From XBB1006 sp051877515 (lineage in GTDB: Bacteria; Bacillota; Clostridia; Lachnospirales; Lachnospiraceae), in contig JBJEIY010000037.1 of the NCBI GenBank assembly GCA_051877515.1, forward strand, positions 31,242 to 95,241: 64,000 nt of DNA. The letters are read 5' to 3'. How positions within the stretch are numbered: the first letter of the stretch is position 1; the number at the start of each line of letters is the position of its first letter. The notes under the pieces were generated by a model. It ran no database searches, was not told where the DNA came from, and saw only the letters and a program-made list of their open reading frames with translations. Shown one piece after another: positions 8,336 through 16,973 of the stretch. A program made the translations under genes and the position numbers.

Positions 8336-9778
8336 TTATTCATCCTTTATATCTGTAATATAACCTTCCTCATCGATCCGGATCTGATCGGAAATCCCTT
8401 CCAGATACCGAAAAGCCTGGTTTTTTTCTGTCTGATCCGTCAAAAGTCTGGTTTTATAATCCTCATAATAACAGGGCAGAACCCGATAATCACAGCTTCC
8501 GTCTTCATGGATGATCACCTGTGCTAATCCTGTTTCATTGGCATGTGCTTCCTCCCAGTCAAACCAGAAATTACCCATACTGTAAAACACCGGTACATCA
8601 TCATAAAAGGTGATTCCCTGAAGACAATGTGTATGACCACCAATGATCACATCTGCACCGGCTTCTACAAACTTTCCTGCCAGCGAAATCTGATCTGCTT
8701 CATAACGGGTCACACCTTCCGTTCCCCAGTGCACAAATGCCACAACATAATCTGCATATCTGCAGGCTTCACGGATTACCTCCACATATTTATCCGGTTG
8801 AAGTGTTTTCAGTACTCCTGCCGAATTATCCGTGGCTTCCCTGGTATAATTATAAGAACGCTCAATCTGGGTAGCTGCCGTAATGGCAATTTTTTTGCCA
8901 TTAATAATAAAATACACGATATTCTTTGCTTCGTCCAGATTTTTTCCTGCACCTACATAAAGAATATGATTTTTCTCCAGGGTTTCCATTGTACGGAGCA
9001 ATCCTTCTTCCTGATAATCATATACATGATTATTGGCCAAAGATACAATGTCCACTCCAACCTGCTTCAAAAGCGCCGCCCGTTTGGGATTTCCCTGAAA
9101 GGTATAGGCTTTGCCCTGGATAGGAGTCCCTCCGGTTCCATATGTACATTCATTATTGATCATAGTGAGGTCTGCCTGCTTCATTTCTTCCGTCAGACCA
9201 TCTACGAGGCAGTCACTCAGCTTTAGTCCCTGCTCTGATAAATATTCCATATTGGCCCAGTTTTCATCAAAATTGATGTCCCCGCCAAAATCCAACACAA
9301 TGTCTGTACTGTTTTCCGACGGTTTTACATACACATTTTGAAGCAGTTCCTTATGGATTCCCAGATCACTGCAATAGTATGTCCATAGCACATGAAGTGT
9401 ATTTCCGGTAAGTTTTCGGTAAATATCGCTGTCAGGCCCTTCTTTCAGACTATCCGAAAGTTTCCGATAGATTTCTTCCCCATACTCTCCATAAAACCAT
9501 AGGAAAAAGCTTTCATCCAGCGGATATCCGTTACTGCTGCTTTGATCTGTCAATTGGAGACACTGTTCTGTTACTTCATCCAGATCCTCCATGATCGCTG
9601 CTTCTCTTACCTGCAGCATATCCCCTTTTTTATCAGCACGAAAAGCCTCTACAGTTTCTGTAGAAGCTTCCATTTGCGACGTTATGAAGTTGACCGGTCC
9701 GGACAATAGGCCGCAACCGGAACATAACAGACTGCATAAGAGCAATAAAACAACGATCCTTTGTATTGTACCTTTCAC
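8336..9778 (-). CDS. CapA-family metallophosphatase-like lipoprotein
   Basis: A 480-aa secreted lipoprotein: hydrophobic signal with the lipobox LLCSGC and lipid-acceptor C22. The C-terminal two thirds match the CapA/PgsA family (calcineurin-like fold), with DFGGDINFDENW, VDIVSLANNHVYDYQ, FVHWGTEG and VIIGGHTHCLQ as probable metal ligands. In other bacteria this family takes part in poly-gamma-glutamate capsule assembly, but no capB or capC is seen here, so the substrate is open. The N-terminal 150 residues are not recognised. It is embedded, same strand and tight spacing, between tpiA and gpmI. Confidence 0.83.
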   Translation of the reverse strand: MKGTIQRIVVLLLLCSLLCSGCGLLSGPVNFITSQMEASTETVEAFRADKKGDMLQVREAAIMEDLDEVTEQCLQLTDQSSSNGYPLDESFFLWFYGEYGEEIYRKLSDSLKEGPDSDIYRKLTGNTLHVLWTYYCSDLGIHKELLQNVYVKPSENSTDIVLDFGGDINFDENWANMEYLSEQGLKLSDCLVDGLTEEMKQADLTMINNECTYGTGGTPIQGKAYTFQGNPKRAALLKQVGVDIVSLANNHVYDYQEEGLLRTMETLEKNHILYVGAGKNLDEAKNIVYFIINGKKIAITAATQIERSYNYTREATDNSAGVLKTLQPDKYVEVIREACRYADYVVAFVHWGTEGVTRYEADQISLAGKFVEAGADVIIGGHTHCLQGITFYDDVPVFYSMGNFWFDWEEAHANETGLAQVIIHEDGSCDYRVLPCYYEDYKTRLLTDQTEKNQAFRYLEGISDQIRIDEEGYITDIKDE

Positions 9779-9792
9779 ACTATATCCCTTTT

Positions 9793-10539
9793 CTAATGGT
9801 GCACGATCTTTCCAAAATCGGCCTTTAAGGATGCCCCTCCTACCAGGCCTCCGTCAATGTCTTCCATCGCAAACAACTCCGGTGCGCTATCTGCAGAAAC
9901 ACTGCCTCCATATTGAATACGGATCTGATCTGCCGTTTCTTTATCATAAATGTCTTCTATACATACACGGATGGCATGACAAACCTCCTGTGCCTGCTCA
10001 CTGGTTGCCACTTTTCCTGTTCCTATGGCCCAGATGGGCTCATAAGCAATGACCGTTTTGGCTGCATCTTCCCTGGAAATCTCATAAAATGCCAGTTTGA
10101 TCTGCTGACGGATCCAATCCAGAGTAATGCCCTGCTCTCTCTGATCTAAAGATTCCCCACAACAGATAATGGGAGTCAGGTGATGTTCCAACGCTTTTTT
10201 TACCTTTTTATTGATCATTTCGTCCGTTTCTCCGAAATAGCTGCGGCGCTCCGAATGTCCCAGGATCACATATTCCACTCCCGCATCTGTCAGCATAGCC
10301 GGTGAAATCTCTCCGGTATATGCCCCGCTTTCCTCATAGTACATATTCTGTGCACCCACATGGATATTGCTGCCCGCTGCAGCCTGTACTACCGGTATAA
10401 TATCAATGGCCGGTACGCAAAATACCACATCCACCTCATCATTTGCCACCAGCGGCCTTAACTCCTTTACCAGAGCAACTGCTTCACTGGGGGTTTTGTT
10501 CATTTTCCAGTTTCCCGCAACGATCCTTCTTCTTGCCAT
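9793..10539 (-). CDS. tpiA: Triosephosphate isomerase
   Basis: A 248-aa TIM-barrel enzyme interconverting dihydroxyacetone phosphate and glyceraldehyde 3-phosphate. Catalytic residues visible: K12 (GNWKMN), H95 (ILGHSERR), E167 (AYEPIWAIGTG), and the phosphate-binding GGSV near the end. Start at MARRRIVAGN: AAGGAG is 9 bases upstream, whereas the ATG two codons earlier is too close to it. It lies between pgk and capA in the glycolytic operon. Confidence 0.96.
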   Translation of the reverse strand: MARRRIVAGNWKMNKTPSEAVALVKELRPLVANDEVDVVFCVPAIDIIPVVQAAAGSNIHVGAQNMYYEESGAYTGEISPAMLTDAGVEYVILGHSERRSYFGETDEMINKKVKKALEHHLTPIICCGESLDQREQGITLDWIRQQIKLAFYEISREDAAKTVIAYEPIWAIGTGKVATSEQAQEVCHAIRVCIEDIYDKETADQIRIQYGGSVSADSAPELFAMEDIDGGLVGGASLKADFGKIVHH

Positions 10540-10602
10540 GTTCATTTTCTCCTTGATCATACATTCTTTATGTATGTGGAAGTCTGCTTCCACATCTTAA
10601 TA

Positions 10603-11808
10603 CTATTTATCCCGAATAGCCTCTACACCCGGCAGTTTCTTTCCTTCCAGAAACTCCAATGATGCTCCTCCGCCGGTGGAAATATGGGTCATCTTATCTC
10701 CAAAGCCCAGCTGATTTACCGCTGCTGCGGAATCTCCTCCTCCAATGATGGTGATCGCATCCGTATCAGCCAATGCCTGTGCCACGGCAATCGTTCCTTT
10801 CGCAAAGATCGGATTCTCAAACACTCCCATAGGCCCATTCCAAACCACGGTCTTCGCATTCTGAACCGCTTCAGAAAACAGTTTCCGGCTCTCGCTACCA
10901 ATATCCAGTCCCATCTTGTCCGCCGGAATATTTTTCACACTCACAATCTCGCATTCCACCTGTGCATCAATGGGATCCGGGAATGCATCCGTCACACAAC
11001 AATCCACCGGAAGCAACATGGTCTTTCCTAAATCCGCCGCCTTTTCCAACATCTGCCGGCAATATCCGATCTTTTCTTCATCCACCAGAGAAGTTCCTAC
11101 CTCATATCCCTGGGCTTTCAGGAAGGTATATGCCATACCCCCGCCAATGATAAGGGTATCGCATTTTTCCAGCAAGGTATTGATCACATTTAATTTATCC
11201 GCCACCTTGGCTCCGCCCAAAATCGCAACCAGAGGTCTTTCCGGATCATCAACCGCATTTCCCAGAAACTGCAACTCTTTCTGGATCAGATAACCGACTG
11301 CCGTAGTCTCAACAAATCTTGCCACTCCTTCTGTGGAGCAGTGTGCCCTGTGAGCAGTTCCAAATGCATCATTGACATAGACATCGGCTAAGGATGCCAG
11401 TTCCCTGCTGAATGTCTCTTCATTCTTGGTCTCTTCTATTCTGTAACGGGTATTCTCCAATAAAACGATTTCCCCATCTTTCATGGCTTCCACTGCCTGT
11501 TTTGCATTCGGACCTACTACCTCAGGATCGGCAGCAAACTTTACCGGTTGTCCCAATAATTCGGAAAGGCGCTCTGCCACAGGCCGCAGAGACAATTCCG
11601 GCTTCGGCTCGCCCTTCGGCTTTCCTAAATGTGAACAGAGGATTACTCGTCCTCCCTGAGAAACCAGTTTCTGAATCGTGGGCAGTGCTGCCACCAGTCT
11701 GTTTTCATCTGTGATCTCACCGTCCTTCAACGGAACATTAAAATCGCAACGTACTAATACTTTTAACCCTTTTACATTCAGATCATCCACGGTCTTCTTA
11801 TTTAACAT
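10603..11808 (-). CDS. pgk: Phosphoglycerate kinase
   Basis: A 401-aa glycolytic enzyme making ATP from 1,3-bisphosphoglycerate. N-terminal substrate motif VLVRCDFNVPL, SHLGKP, and C-terminal nucleotide-binding GGGDSAAA and THISTGGGASLEFLEG are present. Start at MLNKKTVDDL with AAGGAG 8 bases upstream. A terminator separates it from gap, so pgk-tpiA-capA-gpmI may depend on read-through or on its own promoter. Confidence 0.96.
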   Translation of the reverse strand: MLNKKTVDDLNVKGLKVLVRCDFNVPLKDGEITDENRLVAALPTIQKLVSQGGRVILCSHLGKPKGEPKPELSLRPVAERLSELLGQPVKFAADPEVVGPNAKQAVEAMKDGEIVLLENTRYRIEETKNEETFSRELASLADVYVNDAFGTAHRAHCSTEGVARFVETTAVGYLIQKELQFLGNAVDDPERPLVAILGGAKVADKLNVINTLLEKCDTLIIGGGMAYTFLKAQGYEVGTSLVDEEKIGYCRQMLEKAADLGKTMLLPVDCCVTDAFPDPIDAQVECEIVSVKNIPADKMGLDIGSESRKLFSEAVQNAKTVVWNGPMGVFENPIFAKGTIAVAQALADTDAITIIGGGDSAAAVNQLGFGDKMTHISTGGGASLEFLEGKKLPGVEAIRDK

Positions 11809-11850
11809 ATCCTGCTCTCCTTTTTCTTTCACATCATACTCTACATCATG

Positions 11851-11878
11851 AAAAAGGTCCGCATTGAAACGGACCTTT
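11851..11878 (-). terminator. Terminator downstream of gap
   Basis: Arms AAAGGTCCG and CGGACCTTT with an 8-base loop; on the minus strand the second arm runs into a U-rich tail. It lies between the gap stop and the pgk start and probably reduces transcription into pgk. Confidence 0.8.
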
Positions 11879-11891
11879 GCATTTTTCCAAA

Positions 11892-12908
11892 CTAAGCTAA
11901 CTCAGAAAAGTATTTGATTGTTCTTACCATCTGGCTTGTATAGCTGTTTTCATTATCATACCACGAAACCACCTGAACTTCAAATAAATCCTCAGAAATC
12001 TTTGAAACCATGGTCTGGGTCGCATCAAACAAAGAACCATATCGCATGCCGATGATATCAGAAGAAACAATTTCATCTGTATTGTAACCGAAGGACTCAT
12101 TGGATGCTGCCTTCATAGCTGCATTAATCCCTTCTGCAGTAATGTCTTTTCCTCTTACCACTGCCGTTAAGATCGTGGTAGATCCGGTAGGTACCGGAAC
12201 CCTTTGCGCAGAACCGATGAGTTTGCCATTCAATTCCGGGATAACCAGACCGATGGCCTTGGCTGCTCCGGTAGAGTTTGGTACGATGTTGACGGCTGCT
12301 GCACGGGAACGTCTTAGATCGCCCTTTCGCTGTGGTCCGTCTAAAGTCATCTGATCACCGGTATAAGCATGGATGGTACACATGATACCGGATTCTATCG
12401 GTGCATACCTGTTCAGGGCATCCGCCATCGGCGCCAGACAATTGGTGGTACAGCTTGCTGCGGATATAACTGTGTCTTCCGGCTTTAAAGTTTTGTGATT
12501 TACATTGTACACGATCGTCGGAAGATCATTTCCTGCCGGAGCAGAGATCACAACCTTACGTGCGCCTGCCTGTATGTGGGCAGAAGCCTTTTCCCTGGAA
12601 GTATAAAAACCGGTACATTCCAGCACCACATCTACGTTAAGTTCACCCCACGGACAATTTGCCGCGTCTTTCTCTGCGTATATCCGAATGGTCTTTCCGT
12701 CTACAGTCAGGCTGTCTTCCCCTGCAGATACCTTATCCGCCAGTTCATATCTTCCCTGAGAAGAATCATATTTTAACAAATGTGCCAGCATTTTCGGGCT
12801 GGTCAGATCATTAATGGCAACGACCTCATATCCTTCTGCTCCAAACATCTGTCGAAAAGCAAGACGTCCAATACGTCCAAATCCGTTAATTGCAACTTTT
12901 ACTGACAT
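11892..12908 (-). CDS. gap: Glyceraldehyde-3-phosphate dehydrogenase, type I
   Basis: A 338-aa NAD-dependent glycolytic dehydrogenase. N-terminal Rossmann motif INGFGRIGR, catalytic C153 in SCTTNCLAP, and catalytic His in CTIHAYTGDQ are visible; WYDNE is conserved at the C-terminus. Start at MSVKVAING with AGGAGG upstream. It has its own extended -10 promoter and its own terminator, so it can be expressed apart from the downstream pgk string. Confidence 0.96.
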   Translation of the reverse strand: MSVKVAINGFGRIGRLAFRQMFGAEGYEVVAINDLTSPKMLAHLLKYDSSQGRYELADKVSAGEDSLTVDGKTIRIYAEKDAANCPWGELNVDVVLECTGFYTSREKASAHIQAGARKVVISAPAGNDLPTIVYNVNHKTLKPEDTVISAASCTTNCLAPMADALNRYAPIESGIMCTIHAYTGDQMTLDGPQRKGDLRRSRAAAVNIVPNSTGAAKAIGLVIPELNGKLIGSAQRVPVPTGSTTILTAVVRGKDITAEGINAAMKAASNESFGYNTDEIVSSDIIGMRYGSLFDATQTMVSKISEDLFEVQVVSWYDNENSYTSQMVRTIKYFSELA

Positions 12909-12951
12909 CTTTTGTCCTCCTACTATAAAACTATGTCCAGGTTCGGTTCTT

Positions 12952-12957
12952 ATTATA
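12952..12957 (-). promoter_or_regulatory. Extended -10 element of gap
   Basis: Minus strand reads TGTTATAAT, a TGn-TATAAT extended -10, about 45 bases before the gap start. No good -35 hexamer is seen at 17 bases, as is common for extended -10 promoters. Confidence 0.6.
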
Positions 12958-13117
12958 ACATACAAATTGATATTTTTCTAGCAATCTTATACAATTATTC
13001 GATTTTCGCTTAATTTTCTTACAACTTTAATATTATATACAAAGAAACGTCAGTTTTTTTGTGCATTTTGCCACTTCTTCTTGTAATAAAAGAAAAAGCC
13101 CCAGGCGGAATGCACCG

Positions 13118-13140
13118 AAAAAAATGCCGTTTTGCATTTT
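13118..13140 (-). terminator. Terminator downstream of mnmA
   Basis: On the minus strand AAAATGC pairs with GCATTTT around a 6-base loop and continues into a U run. It lies directly after the mnmA stop. Low GC content makes it a modest terminator. Confidence 0.6.
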
Positions 13141-13144
13141 TTCT

Positions 13145-14224
13145 CTACATAATCACCCCGCCCAGGGCAACATAATCTTCTCTATAAAGCACCACAGCCT
13201 GGCCTTTGGTCACTGCACGGACCGGTTCGTCAAAGACGACATGGATCCTGTCCGGTCCGGACATGCTCACCCTGCAGGGCGCTCCCTTATGTCCATAACG
13301 GATTTTTCCAATAAACGGTTCTCCGTCCGCAATCTGCGATACCCCCATAAAATTAACCTGTTCTGCATAAAGCTCCGTGGAAAAAACATCCCCGGCCTCA
13401 CCAATGACCACCTCATTGGTATCCGGCCTGATATCCGTCACAAATACCGGATGACCCATGGCCAGATTTAATCCCTTACGCTGACCGATGGTATAATGAA
13501 TGATACCCTTGTGCCTACCCAGCACATTGCCGTTTCCATCCACAAAGTTTCCCGGTCCCGGAACCTTCTTTTCCGCCTCACGGTGGATAAAGCCCGCATA
13601 ATCATCATCCGGCACAAAACAGATTTCCTGACTGTCCGGTTTATGAGCCACAGGAAGCTTAAACTCCTCAGCCATCTTACGGATCTCATCCTTGCCGTAC
13701 TCACCCACCGGCATCAGGGTATGTGCCAGCTGTTCCTGGGTAAGGTTATACAGGGCATAGGTCTGATCCTTGGCTGCCGTTGCCGAATTTGCAATTGCCA
13801 GACGCCCATTGGCCAGTCGTTTGATCCTGGCATAATGCCCGGTTGCAATATAGTCAGCTCCAATATCCATGCTGCGTTTTAACAATGCTTCCCATTTTAC
13901 ATAGCGATTGCAGGCAATGCACGGATTGGGAGTCCTTCCCTGAAGGTATTCCTCCACAAAATAATCCATGACATGTTTTCGGAACTCCTGTTTAAAATTC
14001 ATGACATAATAAGGGATCCCGATGACCTCTGCCACCCGTCTGGCATCTTCTACTGCACTTAACCCGCAACAGCCTCCGCTTTCTTCCATGGTGAACTCAT
14101 CTTCATCCTGCCAGATTTGCATGGTTACACCAATGACGTCATATCCCTGCTCTTTTAACAGATAGGCCGCCACAGAGGAATCTACTCCTCCGGACATGCC
14201 CACCACAACTTTCTTTTTTTCCAT
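13145..14224 (-). CDS. mnmA: tRNA-specific 2-thiouridylase
   Basis: A 359-aa PP-loop enzyme that thiolates U34 of Lys, Glu and Gln tRNAs. ATP-pyrophosphatase loop SGGVDSS is at 11-17; catalytic Cys pair candidates are C102 (NPCIACN) and the Cys in SQEICFVPDDDY near residue 200. Sulfur is delivered ultimately from a cysteine desulfurase, and iscS is encoded two genes upstream in the same operon, matching the usual clostridial arrangement. Confidence 0.94.
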   Translation of the reverse strand: MEKKKVVVGMSGGVDSSVAAYLLKEQGYDVIGVTMQIWQDEDEFTMEESGGCCGLSAVEDARRVAEVIGIPYYVMNFKQEFRKHVMDYFVEEYLQGRTPNPCIACNRYVKWEALLKRSMDIGADYIATGHYARIKRLANGRLAIANSATAAKDQTYALYNLTQEQLAHTLMPVGEYGKDEIRKMAEEFKLPVAHKPDSQEICFVPDDDYAGFIHREAEKKVPGPGNFVDGNGNVLGRHKGIIHYTIGQRKGLNLAMGHPVFVTDIRPDTNEVVIGEAGDVFSTELYAEQVNFMGVSQIADGEPFIGKIRYGHKGAPCRVSMSGPDRIHVVFDEPVRAVTKGQAVVLYREDYVALGGVIM

Positions 14225-14257
14225 TTGCCAACTCTAAGCTCCCAAAGACGATTTCGA

Positions 14258-14695
14258 TTAGTAGTCTTCCTCTTCTTCTCCTTCGCTGATATCACTCTTG
14301 GGTTTTTCCAATCCCTCAATTTGAATACCGTTCTTTTGTGCATAATCCCATAAGGCAGCGTGGATTGCTTCCTCTGCCAGCAACGAGCAGTGCACTTTTA
14401 CAGGCGGAAGTCCGTCTAAGGCTTCCATAACCGCCTTGTTGGTAACCTGCAAGGCCTCCTGTATGGTCTTCCCTTTTACCAGTTCCGTTGCCATACTGCT
14501 GGTAGCCACAGCCGCACCACAGCCAAAAGTCTTAAACTTACAATCCCGGATAACTCCATTGTCATCAATATCCAGGTACATACGCATAATATCGCCACAT
14601 TTTGCATTACCCACGGTTCCTACACCGCTGGCATCTTCAATCTCTCCCACATTCCTTGGATTCTGGAAATGATCCATGACTTTTTCACTATACAT
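14258..14695 (-). CDS. iscU: Iron-sulfur cluster scaffold, IscU/NifU N-terminal type
   Basis: A 145-aa scaffold on which [2Fe-2S] clusters are assembled. The three conserved cysteines are C33 (NAKCGD), C59 (FGCGAAVATSS) and C103 (VHCSLLAEEA). It ends in an acidic tail (EGEEEEDY). It is encoded after iscS and is expected to take sulfur from that desulfurase. No hscA, hscB or ferredoxin gene is nearby, so this is a minimal ISC-like set. Confidence 0.93.
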   Translation of the reverse strand: MYSEKVMDHFQNPRNVGEIEDASGVGTVGNAKCGDIMRMYLDIDDNGVIRDCKFKTFGCGAAVATSSMATELVKGKTIQEALQVTNKAVMEALDGLPPVKVHCSLLAEEAIHAALWDYAQKNGIQIEGLEKPKSDISEGEEEEDY

Positions 14696-14728
14696 CTTTA
14701 TTATTTCCTCCTAAATGGTCTGTCTGGT

Positions 14729-15913
14729 TTATTTCTGTTTTTTTACAAAATCCTCATAAAGCGGTGACATGGAGCGCAACCGTTCAATGATCTTCTTTAA
14801 TTCGTCTACTGTGTAATCCACTTCTTCCATAGTGGTCTCTTCACTTAATGTCAGCCGCAGAGAACCATGCGCGATCTCATGGGGCAATCCAATGGCCAGT
14901 AACACATGGGACGGATCCAGGGATCCGGAGGTGCAGGCCGAACCGGATGATCCGCAGATTCCTTTTTGATCTAACATGATCAACATGGATTCTCCTTCAA
15001 TAAACCGGAAACATACATTGACATTATTGGGAAGTCTGTTGATCCGACTGCCGTTCACTTTTACATAAGGAATCTCTTTTTCAATCCGATCCATCAGATA
15101 ATCTCTCAACCGGGATTCCTTTTCCATACGTTCCTGCATGGTGTTGACCGCAATTTCACAGGCTTTTCCAAAACCTACAATACCGGGAATATTCTCTGTC
15201 CCTGCTCTTCTCTTGCGCTCCTGCGCGCCACCATGCACAAAAGAACGGATCTTCACACCTTTTCTGATGTATAACATTCCGATTCCTTTCGGTCCGTTTA
15301 ACTTGTGTCCGCTGGCGCTTAGCATATCAATATTCATATCATCCACATGAATGGGAATCTGCCCGAAGGCCTGCACCGCATCAGTATGGAATAGGATTCC
15401 ATGCTCTCGGGCAATCTCACCAATCTGCTTGATCGGTTCTATGGTTCCGATCTCATTGTTAGCAAACATTACAGAAATCAAAATGGTGGTGGGACGAATG
15501 GCGGCTTTTAACTGTTCCAGATCCACCACTCCGTTTTCATCCACATCCAGATAGGTTACTTCGAATCCTTTTTTCTCCAGATACTGACAGGTATGCAGAA
15601 TGGCATGATGTTCAATCTTTGAAGTGATAATGTGATTTCCCTTATCCTTATAATACTCTGCAGTGGCTTTTAATGCCCAGTTGTCAGACTCACTTCCCCC
15701 TGCAGTAAAATAGATCTCTTCACTTTTGGCTCCAATCACCCCTGCTACCTGCTCTCTTGCTGTGGTTAATGCACTTTTGGCCCTGGCACCTGCACTGTAC
15801 AAAGCCGATGCATTGCCATAGTATTCTGTAAAAAACGGAAGCATGGCATCCACTACTTCCTGGCGGACTTTTGTTGTTGCTGCATTATCTAAATAAATGA
15901 CCTTCTGTTCCAT
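14729..15913 (-). CDS. iscS: Cysteine desulfurase
   Basis: A 394-aa PLP enzyme taking sulfur from cysteine as a persulfide. PLP lysine K204 is in SASGHKLNGPKG; the mobile-loop catalytic cysteine is C327 in CGSSGSACTSG; YLDNAATT begins the fold. It starts 7 bases after iscR and feeds IscU and probably MnmA in the same operon. NifS is an alternative name for this clostridial type. Confidence 0.94.
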   Translation of the reverse strand: MEQKVIYLDNAATTKVRQEVVDAMLPFFTEYYGNASALYSAGARAKSALTTAREQVAGVIGAKSEEIYFTAGGSESDNWALKATAEYYKDKGNHIITSKIEHHAILHTCQYLEKKGFEVTYLDVDENGVVDLEQLKAAIRPTTILISVMFANNEIGTIEPIKQIGEIAREHGILFHTDAVQAFGQIPIHVDDMNIDMLSASGHKLNGPKGIGMLYIRKGVKIRSFVHGGAQERKRRAGTENIPGIVGFGKACEIAVNTMQERMEKESRLRDYLMDRIEKEIPYVKVNGSRINRLPNNVNVCFRFIEGESMLIMLDQKGICGSSGSACTSGSLDPSHVLLAIGLPHEIAHGSLRLTLSEETTMEEVDYTVDELKKIIERLRSMSPLYEDFVKKQK

Positions 15914-15920
15914 TTCTTCC

Positions 15921-16358
15921 TCATCCTTCTTTCTGTGCCTTCCGGCTTTCTTCTACTAATTCATCAATGTAAATATTGTCAATGGTCTCGTTGATACTGT
16001 CATTGATCCGTTTCCATACGATCCAGCTGGAGCATCCGGATTGTGCCGCACACCTGGATCGCTCCTTGTCTGTGTGCGCTACACAGTCCACCGGCATAAG
16101 CTCGCCCTCCAATGCCCGCAGTACATCTCCTACAGAGATTTCAGATGCCGGGCGGGAAAGCACATAACCGCCGCTGGCTCCCCGGACACTTTTTATCAGT
16201 CCTGCCTTCTTGACCTTGGAGATCAGCTGTTCCAGATAACTGATGGAAATATCCTGTCGTTTTGCTACATTGGCAAGAGAAACCGGCTCTTCTTCCGAAA
16301 AACGTGCAATGTCAATAAATGCCCGCAGACCATATCTTCCCTTCGTGGATAATTTCAT
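15921..16358 (-). CDS. iscR: Rrf2-family iron-sulfur regulator (IscR-like)
   Basis: A 145-aa winged-helix repressor. N-terminal MKLSTKGRYGLRAF and RGASGGYVLSRP are typical of Rrf2 proteins. Three cysteines, C92, C103 and C109, could bind a [2Fe-2S] cluster; the first gap is longer than in E. coli IscR. It heads iscR-iscS-iscU-mnmA, consistent with autoregulation of cluster assembly. A short palindrome lies in its own upstream region. Confidence 0.9.
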   Translation of the reverse strand: MKLSTKGRYGLRAFIDIARFSEEEPVSLANVAKRQDISISYLEQLISKVKKAGLIKSVRGASGGYVLSRPASEISVGDVLRALEGELMPVDCVAHTDKERSRCAAQSGCSSWIVWKRINDSINETIDNIYIDELVEESRKAQKEG

Positions 16359-16380
16359 AGTCTCTCCTCGTTTACCATTT

Positions 16381-16467
16381 ATTGTACCCGGAAATTTATT
16401 TCCCAGTATTTTAATTCCTACTTTTTTACTGCGAATTCATGGTAACACCAAACCGGCAGTATGTCAA
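16381..16467 (-). promoter_or_regulatory. iscR promoter region with palindromic operator candidate
   Basis: Minus strand: TTGACA (16462-16467), 17-base spacer, TACCAT (16439-16444). An alternative -10, TACAAT, is at 16381-16386. The perfect palindrome GGAAAT-AA-ATTTCC at 16390-16403 lies just before the ribosome-binding site and is a candidate for autoregulation by IscR. It differs from the classical E. coli IscR site, so the assignment is tentative. Confidence 0.6.
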
Positions 16468-16815
16468 TAAAAAAAATCCCCACATATACATGTGAGGATC
16501 TTGCTTATCAAAGCACGCTCCTTGACCGGTTGGAACATCCTGTCGCTACATGATCTGTAAACCACTCCTCGTCCACAAATCCAGGATGCCTGCGCCTTTC
16601 AAACGTCGTGCTTTCATAAACATAAGACTTAAGGATACCTATGGTATCTCTGTCAGCTCATTGACATGGGAAGAAACATTGGGTTTGATATTCCTTGTCC
16701 ATTCTGGTAGTGTCAAATATTGCTTCCAGCAGCTTAGAGGGCATCGTACCCTGATGGGATAGGTGCCTTCCATGCATACCACCCCAATACATCCTTGCCT
16801 TCTAATATCTTATGT
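16468..16815 (-). ncRNA. Unassigned structured RNA of about 350 nt with its own promoter and terminator
   Basis: A gene-free stretch between ppiB and iscR. An extended -10 (TGT-TATAGT, -10 at 16822-16827) predicts a start near 16815. The transcript ends in a strong terminator: 10-bp stem at 16476-16499 followed by a long U run. Nested long-range pairings are visible: AAAGCACG (16606-16613 side) with CGTGCTTT (16510-16517 side), inside it CATCCTG with CAGGATG, and inside that GATTTGT with ACAGATC; also hairpin GATACC-ATA-GGTATC. No convincing reading frame with a ribosome site is present. I could not match it to 6S, SRP, T-box, SAM or other RNAs I know; it might be an iscR leader or an independent RNA. 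Confidence 0.65.
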
Positions 16816-16891
16816 ACTATGACTATAACACATTCCTTTTGATTTTAACAGAGCAAAATGACGGAAAAATAAAATCTGTACAATATTCATA

Positions 16892-16930
16892 AAATTTTTC
16901 AAAAATTTCCTACTTCATTTTTGAAAATTT
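16892..16930. repeat. A/T-only-type inverted repeat downstream of ppiB
   Basis: Arms AAATTTTTCAAAAAT (16892-16906) and ATTTTTGAAAATTT (16917-16930) are complementary except for one extra base, around a 10-base spacer. It could act as a weak terminator for ppiB or as a protein site upstream of the RNA promoter. Confidence 0.5.
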
Positions 16931-16973
16931 CTACTTTCCTAACCAGCTTATTTCATCCCTATCGTCACTTTGC

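Noticed and set aside
16400..16500. T-box or SAM riboswitch in the iscR leader
   Set aside because: None of the diagnostic T-box (GGGTGGNACCGCG type) or S-box sequences is present in the leader.
16550..16762. Short plus-strand reading frame in the gap between iscR and ppiB
   Set aside because: No ribosome site, no recognisable protein, and it lies opposite the stem-rich RNA.
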